This document shows positions 20,827-24,790 of a stretch of DNA of 24,790 nt, one piece after another. The position numbers and the translations under genes are program-made. Source of the DNA: an uncultured Prevotella sp. (GTDB taxonomy: Bacteria; Bacteroidota; Bacteroidia; Bacteroidales; Bacteroidaceae); contig CALBLK010000051.1 in assembly GCA_937895845.1 (NCBI GenBank), positions 1-24,790 on the forward strand, given 5' to 3'. The notes beneath the pieces were generated by a model. That model had not been told where the DNA came from. It did not search any database and saw only the letters and a list, made by a program, of their open reading frames with translations. How positions within the stretch are numbered: the first letter of the stretch is position 1; every line of letters begins with the position of its first letter.

Positions 20827-21033
20827 TTAGGAAATTCTTTTTGCTGTGATTGTTCGCTGCGCGCGGTTGGTTGAGGTTGAAAACTTTTTGTCCCACTGCA
20901 AACCGAAACTGACACAAATTGATTTGAGATAGCTGGAACGACTAACAGGGACTGTCAGTTCTTCACCAACTGCAAGGTCGGAAAGTTGCCCAAGCAGCGA
21001 TTTTTTGCGCTGATTTTCAGATGTTTCGTTCAT
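20827..21033 (-). CDS. Small early protein, first gene of the leftward operon
   Basis: A 68-aa basic protein (LGQLSDLAVGEELTVPVSR then SYLKSICVSFGLQWDKKFST and a final TITAKRIS). Similar short proteins occur next to repressors in other Bacteroidetes phages in my recollection; I cannot name the family. It has no obvious HTH. Being first after the leftward promoter and divergent from the repressor, it occupies the usual Cro or anti-repressor position, but its sequence does not prove that role. Confidence 0.6.
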   Translation of the reverse strand: MNETSENQRKKSLLGQLSDLAVGEELTVPVSRSSYLKSICVSFGLQWDKKFSTSTNRAQRTITAKRIS

Positions 21034-21064
21034 TGTTTTGACATTTATTTATAACTTTATTGTG

Positions 21065-21099
21065 CAAAATTACACAATTGCTTAGTTTTAGCAAAGCAA
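21065..21099 (-). promoter_or_regulatory. Leftward early promoter with overlapping operator
   Basis: On the minus strand TTTG (21092-21095), 19 nt, and TAATTTTG (21065-21072) form a consensus Bacteroidetes promoter for the leftward operon. An inverted repeat TTGCTT - 10 nt - AAGCAA (21078-21099) covers its -33 element and spacer. A second, smaller inverted repeat TTGTG/CACAA brackets the -7 element at about 21060-21077. These are likely binding sites of the repressor encoded at 21150. Direct repeats TTAC(A/G)CAATT near 21071 and 21115 may be further sites. Confidence 0.72.
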
Positions 21100-21149
21100 A
21101 TGCTTAACTATTATTACGCAATTAAGATATATTAACAAAACATTTGCGT

Positions 21150-21563
21150 ATGGAAACAATTAACGACCGAATGGAAATGCTTGTGAATGAGCGTTTTAAT
21201 GGCAATAAGGCGGCATTTGCGAAATCAATAGATATGTCGCCTACAAGTATGTCAAGTTACCTTGGCACAAAACGGCGTAGTAAGCCATCTGTTGATATGG
21301 TAGCTAAGATTGTGTTAAATCTTGATGTAGATGCAAGATGGCTGCTTACCGGTGAGGAAACTACACAGCAAAGTGTAAATGCAAATATGCACGGCAATGT
21401 GACCGATAGTAACGTGGCAATAGGTAGCAACAATTCTGTTGGCAATGTGTCTGTTGATACAGATGCGGTGTTGGTAGAACGAGTGAGATATTTGGAGGCT
21501 TTGCTTGCAGAGAAAGAGAGGCTGATTAAGGTTTACGAGAAGATGATGAAAGGCAAGGTATGA
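21150..21563 (+). CDS. XRE-family phage repressor
   Basis: A 137-aa repressor. The N-terminal HTH (about 8-66) has FNGNKAAFAKSIDMSPTSMS, KPSVDMVAKIVLNL and DVDARWLLTGE, the form found in Bacteroidetes CI-like repressors. A polar, Asn-rich linker (NANMHGNVTDSNVAIGSNN) with a beta pattern follows, and a C-terminal coiled coil (VRYLEALLAEKERLIKVYEKMM) probably serves for oligomerisation. There is no S24 autoprotease domain, so induction would need another trigger. I chose ATG 21150; the TTG at 21144 would add two codons. It is divergent from the early operon and its stop overlaps the next gene (ATGA). Confidence 0.85.
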   Translation: METINDRMEMLVNERFNGNKAAFAKSIDMSPTSMSSYLGTKRRSKPSVDMVAKIVLNLDVDARWLLTGEETTQQSVNANMHGNVTDSNVAIGSNNSVGNVSVDTDAVLVERVRYLEALLAEKERLIKVYEKMMKGKV

Positions 21564-21973
21564 AAAATCTGATATTGGCGTTTTTGATGAGTGTCCCTTT
21601 GTTAGCATCGGCAAAAGGACACGAGTGGATTTGTGCTGACCATGCAAAAGATTACTCTTGGTGGCTGTTTGTCTATGATGACATTCAGAAACCAGAGTTA
21701 AAATACGGCTATGTCAAAGTTTGGATAAAATGGGAGTATTCGACACCAGAGGCTCAAAAGGAATTTTGCACGCAAGCAGTGGTATCAAAACAGTTATACG
21801 AGTTCTCATGCGATTTTACGTCATTCCGTATTTTGCAGGTCGTTGATTATGATAAAAGCAACAAATTAATAAACGATTGTAATATCCCTTCGTCAAGAAG
21901 TAATATCATTCCTGAAACAGTAGGAGAGTCAATAGCAGAAACAGCAAAGGAGATACTTAGCAAACAAGAGTAA
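21560..21973 (+). CDS. Secreted protein, surface-adhesin E-like, co-expressed with the repressor
   Basis: A 137-aa protein with a clear Sec signal peptide (MKNLILAFLMSVPLLASA, cut after A18). The mature part has VYDDIQKPELKYGYVKVWIK, LYEFSCDFTSFRILQVVDYD and paired cysteines, resembling the periplasmic 'surface-adhesin protein E' domain (PF16747-like) from my memory. Overlap with the repressor stop (ATGA) means that it is made in the lysogen, so it is a candidate lysogenic-conversion factor, acting in the envelope. Function unproven. Confidence 0.68.
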   Translation: MKNLILAFLMSVPLLASAKGHEWICADHAKDYSWWLFVYDDIQKPELKYGYVKVWIKWEYSTPEAQKEFCTQAVVSKQLYEFSCDFTSFRILQVVDYDKSNKLINDCNIPSSRSNIIPETVGESIAETAKEILSKQE

Positions 21974-21978
21974 TACTT

Positions 21979-22413
21979 ATGGAACTGAAAGAATTCATAA
22001 AGACGGCTTTGACGGACATTGTCACGGCTGTAAAAGAGACACAGGAGAGTGTTAAAGATTTTGCTACTATTGCCCCTATTACAGAGGCTGGCAACAAAGT
22101 TACACACGTTAAAACACCCTACGGATACGCTAATATATCAAGCATTGATTTTGATGTGGCGGTTACGACTGAAACAACAGAGGGTGCAGCCAATGGCATA
22201 AAAGGAGGAATAACCGTTGCTGGGGTGTTTAGTATTGGTGGAAATGGCAAAGAAGAAACAGCAGAGAAATATCAAAACGTATCAAGGATAAAATTCACCA
22301 TACCTGCGTTGCTTCCTCACGCATCTTCACTTGATGAAGAAGTAGTGGTAAAAGACGGAGCAAGGCACAGAGGCATCACTCGTCGCGAATTTCAGAATAC
22401 AAACGACCTGTGA
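21979..22413 (+). CDS. Hypothetical lysogeny-module protein
   Basis: A 144-aa soluble protein, 5 nt after the secreted protein and probably in the repressor operon. Visible blocks: MELKEFIKTALTDIVTAVKE (N-terminal helix), ISSIDFDVAVTTETTEG, then GIKGGITVAGVFSIGG and VSRIKFTIPALLP. The 'helix, IDFDVAV, ..., SRIKFxIP' pattern resembles small conserved domains seen near bacterial defence genes, but I cannot name it with confidence. Its location in the lysogenically expressed operon makes a protective or conversion role plausible. It overlaps the convergent 56-aa gene by 38 nt at its 3' end. Confidence 0.65.
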   Translation: MELKEFIKTALTDIVTAVKETQESVKDFATIAPITEAGNKVTHVKTPYGYANISSIDFDVAVTTETTEGAANGIKGGITVAGVFSIGGNGKEETAEKYQNVSRIKFTIPALLPHASSLDEEVVVKDGARHRGITRREFQNTNDL

Positions 22414-22546
22414 TTGCCGTGAATGCATTTTCTGCATAATTGTACGCACAACAACAGGTACTTTCATGTTTCAGATATGCAAACACCAATCGTGTGTACA
22501 ATCTGCGGTAATGCCAATTTCGTAGGTATTTGAGTATTTTCTTCAT
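22376..22546 (-). CDS. Small Cys-rich basic protein, 56 aa, convergent
   Basis: A short frame on the minus strand: MKKILKYLRNWHYRRLYTRL then VFAYLKHESTCCCAYN and AENAFTAITGRLYSEIRDE. The CCC motif, amphipathic basic N-terminus and end pattern look like a real conserved small phage protein. A TAACTTTG element lies 5 nt before the ATG. It overlaps the 3' end of the gene at 21979 on the other strand by 38 nt, so transcription of the two would interfere. Function unknown. Confidence 0.6.
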   Translation of the reverse strand: MKKILKYLRNWHYRRLYTRLVFAYLKHESTCCCAYNYAENAFTAITGRLYSEIRDE

Positions 22547-22551
22547 GCGGA

Positions 22552-22559
22552 CAAAGTTA
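22552..22559 (-). promoter_or_regulatory. Possible near-leaderless promoter element
   Basis: TAACTTTG on the minus strand ends 5 nt before ATG 22546, the same spacing as at 7272-7279. A -33 TTTG is not visible. The gene on the opposite strand starts at 22574, so the two promoters would overlap. Confidence 0.35.
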
Positions 22560-22573
22560 ATGACAACTAAACT

Positions 22574-22945
22574 ATGAATGATTTTAAGTTTTGGAATACG
22601 GACTGCACGGAAGATGATTTCTATGCCGAGTTAAAAGAAGCGGCATGGAACATTCTCCATGAAAACTCAGATATGGACTTGGAGAACTGGAAGACGCTAC
22701 TCATCGAGCAATACCCGGCAGAGGTGGTGGACGCACTCGGCACAAACCCACCAGAGGTATTTGCAGAGCTTTCCGACTGGTGGGAAAGCATGGGGTATGA
22801 CGATGGCATCACGGATTTGTGCTACACGTTTCGGGACTGGGCGGAATACTTCGCCACGGAGCGGTCGGTGGAACTCTACGACCTGCTTGTTGAAGCGAAG
22901 CTCGAAATAAGGCGTTTAGAGGGCGAAAAATCTTTGAGACGATAA
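22574..22945 (+). CDS. Acidic hypothetical phage protein
   Basis: A 123-aa acidic protein rich in Asp, Glu and Trp (MNDFKFWNTDCTEDDFYAEL, then DWWESMGYDDGITDLCYTF). It has no signal peptide or membrane helix. The charge pattern could suit a DNA mimic or an inhibitor of a host enzyme, but no family is recognised. It ends in EGEKSLRR; a -1 shift at the A-run GCGAAAAATC (22924-22932) would instead continue for 39 more codons to a stop at 23046. It may therefore be longer than annotated or damaged. Confidence 0.62.
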   Translation: MNDFKFWNTDCTEDDFYAELKEAAWNILHENSDMDLENWKTLLIEQYPAEVVDALGTNPPEVFAELSDWWESMGYDDGITDLCYTFRDWAEYFATERSVELYDLLVEAKLEIRRLEGEKSLRR

Positions 22946-23046
22946 AACCCTCGTCGGAGTATCAGAAACTCGTCAGAGTGGCAAAAGAACGTCAAATTCG
23001 GACATTTGCCGCACACGGTTGTAGTGCGAGTGATTTAAGAGAATAA
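22927..23046 (+). other. Possible -1 frameshift extension or remnant of the preceding gene
   Basis: In the -1 frame relative to the preceding gene, an open stretch of 39 codons without start codon encodes protein-like sequence (IFETIKPSSEYQKLVRVAKE, then FAAHGCSASDLRE). It begins at a run of five A within GCGAAAAATC. It may be joined to the upstream gene by programmed slippage or be cut off by a recent one-base change. Chance is a fair alternative, as 39 codons can stay open by luck. Confidence 0.3.
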
Positions 23047-23101
23047 ATGCGATTTGTACATAAAAAGTCGTCAAAAATCGGGTTCACTTACAAACATTGC
23101 G

Positions 23102-23187
23102 TAACTCCTTGAATTTACAGCGAGAAAAAACGCGGCGCAGGCGGCGGTCGAAGAATAAGGCGTTAGTCCGTTAAATACAAGGAGTTA
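23102..23187. repeat. Imperfect inverted repeat, TAACTCCTTG / CAAGGAGTTA
   Basis: TAACTCCTTG (23102-23111) and CAAGGAGTTA (23178-23187) are perfect inverted copies about 66 nt apart. The match continues inward, with ATTTA and TAAAT after one mismatch. The right arm overlaps the following hairpin. This may be a protein site or part of an attachment site; its role is not known. Confidence 0.6.
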
Positions 23188-23233
23188 GGCTGTAAGCCCC
23201 GATAAACAAAGGGGTTTGCAGCCTAAGTTATTT
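23185..23233 (+). terminator. Hairpin, probable terminator upstream of the integrase
   Basis: A 16-bp stem (23185-23200 with 23211-23226; two G-T wobbles) around a 10-nt loop, followed by GTTATTTTT. It fits a rho-independent terminator for the rightward cargo genes ending at 22945, isolating int expression. Confidence 0.65.
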
Positions 23234-23242
23234 TTAGGCGGT

Positions 23243-23279
23243 CTGCATATTCTGCACGATAATCATGCAGAATATGCAG
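23243..23279. repeat. 14-bp perfect inverted repeat
   Basis: CTGCATATTCTGCA (23243-23256) and TGCAGAATATGCAG (23266-23279) are perfect inverted copies separated by 9 nt. Each arm also contains TGCA at both ends. With its position before int it could be a core-like or regulator-binding site. Without a downstream T-run it is less likely to be a terminator. Confidence 0.75.
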
Positions 23280-23283
23280 GGTA

Positions 23284-23348
23284 AACTTACAAAAACTTAC
23301 ACAAGAAAGCGAGTGGTAACTTACAAGAACTTACAAACGAAATTACAA
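23284..23348 (+). repeat. AACTTACAA repeats: probable integrase arm-type or regulatory sites
   Basis: AACTTACA(A/C) occurs at 23284, 23294, 23318 and 23328, a variant AATTACAA at 23341, and CACTTACAA at 23085. The four main copies form two pairs, each with 10 bp between starts (one helical turn), separated by 34 bp. The array ends 9 nt before the integrase start codon. Paired same-orientation short sites next to int are typical of arm-type sites or of an autoregulatory operator. Confidence 0.65.
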
Positions 23349-23357
23349 AGATAGATT

Positions 23358-24790
23358 ATGGCAACATTCAAACCAGTAGTTAGAACACCACGCAAAGATG
23401 GTTTTTATAAAGTTTACATCCGCGTGGTTCACAACATTAAGCCGGGCTACATATCGACCGACAAGGTTGTGACGAAGAAGTGTATTGACAAGAACGGGGA
23501 CATCAACGACCCGTATGTGAACGAGTATTGCACGAGGCGCATACTGAGGTTCACGGAGTTGCTCAACCGTGTGGACAGCGCAAACTGGACGGTCAGGCAG
23601 GTTATCGAGTATGTGACGCAGGAGGACAAGGACTTGTGCTTCTCGGACTATGCACGGCTGCACATCAACCGCATGATTGACAATGGACAGTTGAGGAATG
23701 CCAAGAACTACAAGCTGGCACTCCAGCACATGGAGCGGTTTGCAGGTACAACGAGGGTGATGTTCGGGCATCTCACCTCCACTTTCGTGAACTTGTGGGT
23801 GCAGTCGTTGGAACAGACGCACAGGGCAAAGGAGATGTACCCAGTGTGCATGAGGCAGGTGTTCCGTGCTGCCGTCAAAGAGTACAACGACTACGACAAC
23901 GGCATCATCCACATTAAGACGAACCCTTGGGGCAAGGTGAAGATACCGCAGTCTGACCGTACGGCCAAGATTGCCATAAGCCCGGAGGAGTGCCGTGTGT
24001 TCTTTGCCGCACCATTGCCGGAAACGAAAATGATAGACCCATTGCCCGAGATTGGCAGGGACGTGGCGAAGATGATACTTTGCTTGGCTGGCATCAACAC
24101 GGTTGACCTCTTCGAGATGAGGAAAGAGAACTACCGAAACGGCTGCCTTTGCTACAACCGTGCAAAGACGAAAAAGACACGAACCGATGATGCTTACATC
24201 GAAATGCGCATTGAGCCAGCCATTCAGCCGTTGGTGGAGAAATACCTTGCCGAGGCTGATGACCCTTACCTATTCCGCTTCCACAAGCGGTTTTGCGACA
24301 GCGACTCGTTCAGCGCAGGAGTAAACAACGGCATCAAGCAGATTTGCAAGAGTCTGGGCATACCAAAGGAGAAACAATACAAGGCGTACACGTTTCGCCA
24401 CACTTGGGGAACGGTGGCGCAGAACGACTGCGGAGCGACCATTGACGAGGTGGCGTTTGCCATGAACCACTCGCATGGGCGCAGCGTCACCAGAGGTTAC
24501 ATCAAGATAGACTTCTCCCCAGCATGGGAACTGAACGCAAAGGTGATTGACTTCATCTTTTTCAGCACGGCAAAGAGCAAGCAGGGAATGGCGCGTGATG
24601 TGGAAGAGCGTAAGGACGTGATGTTCCGCATTGCGCCAAAGTACATGATTTATGCGAGGGCGTACTTCCGTGGTGAGGTGCTGGCCGAGGTAAGCGACAT
24701 CGGCTTCAGCAACATTGATGAAGTGATAGCCCGACTTGCAGCGAAGCTGCCCGACACAATCCCAGACAGGTGTGCCGTGCAGTTTCGCAT
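23358..24790 (+). CDS. int: Tyrosine recombinase/integrase, runs off the window
   Basis: At least 477 aa of a Bacteroidetes-type integrase; the 3' end is outside the window. The N-terminal part (1-60) is a strand-rich arm-binding-like domain, about 90-190 the SAM-like core-binding domain (FSDYARLHINRMIDNGQ, ALQHMERFAG), and about 205-395 the catalytic domain: LCLAGINTVDLFEMRKENY, RAKTKK (K270), FRHTWGT (R347), MNHSHGRSVTRGY (His 371 or 373) and nucleophile Y381. The usual first Arg is not present in the 'GINTVD' position and the usual His three residues before R347 is Tyr. After Y381 a further ~95 residues form a C-terminal extension (FRIAPKYMIYARAYFRG). It should integrate and excise the phage. 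ATG 23358 follows the repeats. Confidence 0.9.
   Translation, partial: MATFKPVVRTPRKDGFYKVYIRVVHNIKPGYISTDKVVTKKCIDKNGDINDPYVNEYCTRRILRFTELLNRVDSANWTVRQVIEYVTQEDKDLCFSDYARLHINRMIDNGQLRNAKNYKLALQHMERFAGTTRVMFGHLTSTFVNLWVQSLEQTHRAKEMYPVCMRQVFRAAVKEYNDYDNGIIHIKTNPWGKVKIPQSDRTAKIAISPEECRVFFAAPLPETKMIDPLPEIGRDVAKMILCLAGINTVDLFEMRKENYRNGCLCYNRAKTKKTRTDDAYIEMRIEPAIQPLVEKYLAEADDPYLFRFHKRFCDSDSFSAGVNNGIKQICKSLGIPKEKQYKAYTFRHTWGTVAQNDCGATIDEVAFAMNHSHGRSVTRGYIKIDFSPAWELNAKVIDFIFFSTAKSKQGMARDVEERKDVMFRIAPKYMIYARAYFRGEVLAEVSDIGFSNIDEVIARLAAKLPDTIPDRCAVQFR

Overview
The window looks like most of a temperate tailed phage or prophage of a Bacteroidetes host (Bacteroides, Phocaeicola or Prevotella type). The support is: promoters of the Bacteroidetes form (TTTG, 19 nt, TAnnTTTG), almost no Shine-Dalgarno sites but AT-rich leaders before start codons, and protein families I associate with gut Bacteroidetes phages (DUF4494, DUF6291-like, DUF6633-like, DUF1064, an Mpi-like serine recombinase and a Bacteroidetes-type tyrosine integrase). 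Base composition is a mosaic: GC-rich blocks (about 1-500, 1360-4000, 4070-8040, 10000-12500) alternate with AT-richer cargo (514-1300, 8041-9150, 21000-23350).

Layout. (1) 21-3937, mainly + strand: lysis and late genes, namely a holin, an amidase endolysin, a probable one-gene (u-type) spanin and three tandem divergent paralogues of unknown function. A HigBA-like toxin-antitoxin pair on the minus strand with its own promoter sits inside the lysis cassette. A strong hairpin terminator at about 3979-4013 ends this block. (2) 4070-8038, minus strand: a 943-aa probable virion protein, a small protein coupled to it, and an HTH-like protein. (3) 8041-9934, minus strand: an Mpi-like serine recombinase with a translationally coupled small partner, a previously uncalled 51-aa membrane protein and a conserved hypothetical. 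(4) 9999-19731, minus strand: the early replication and recombination operon, with a dUTPase-like protein, DUF6633- and DUF6291-like replication genes, a DUF1064 nuclease-like protein, HU, a SNF2-type helicase, a PD-(D/E)xK exonuclease and a RecT annealing protein. (5) 19788-21033, minus strand: a tRNA-like element and a cluster of very small genes (HTH, membrane, Cys-rich, lipoprotein) at the start of the early operon. (6) 21034-22945: an operator/promoter region, the XRE repressor with a coupled secreted protein, and further cargo. (7) 22946-24790: a repeat- and hairpin-rich region followed by a tyrosine integrase that runs off the window.

How the parts fit. The repressor (21150, +) and the leftward early promoter (21065-21095, -) are divergent and share an operator-like inverted repeat, a simple lysogeny switch. 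The leftward operon supplies exonuclease, annealing protein, helicase, HU and initiator-like proteins for replication and recombination. The most unusual signals are several short tandem repeat arrays (21 bp x 3, 19 bp x 4, 10 bp x 2) at gene junctions, nested perfect palindromes beside an AT-rich hexamer array inside the initiator-like gene (a lambda-like in-gene origin candidate), and paired 9-bp repeats one helical turn apart just before the integrase.
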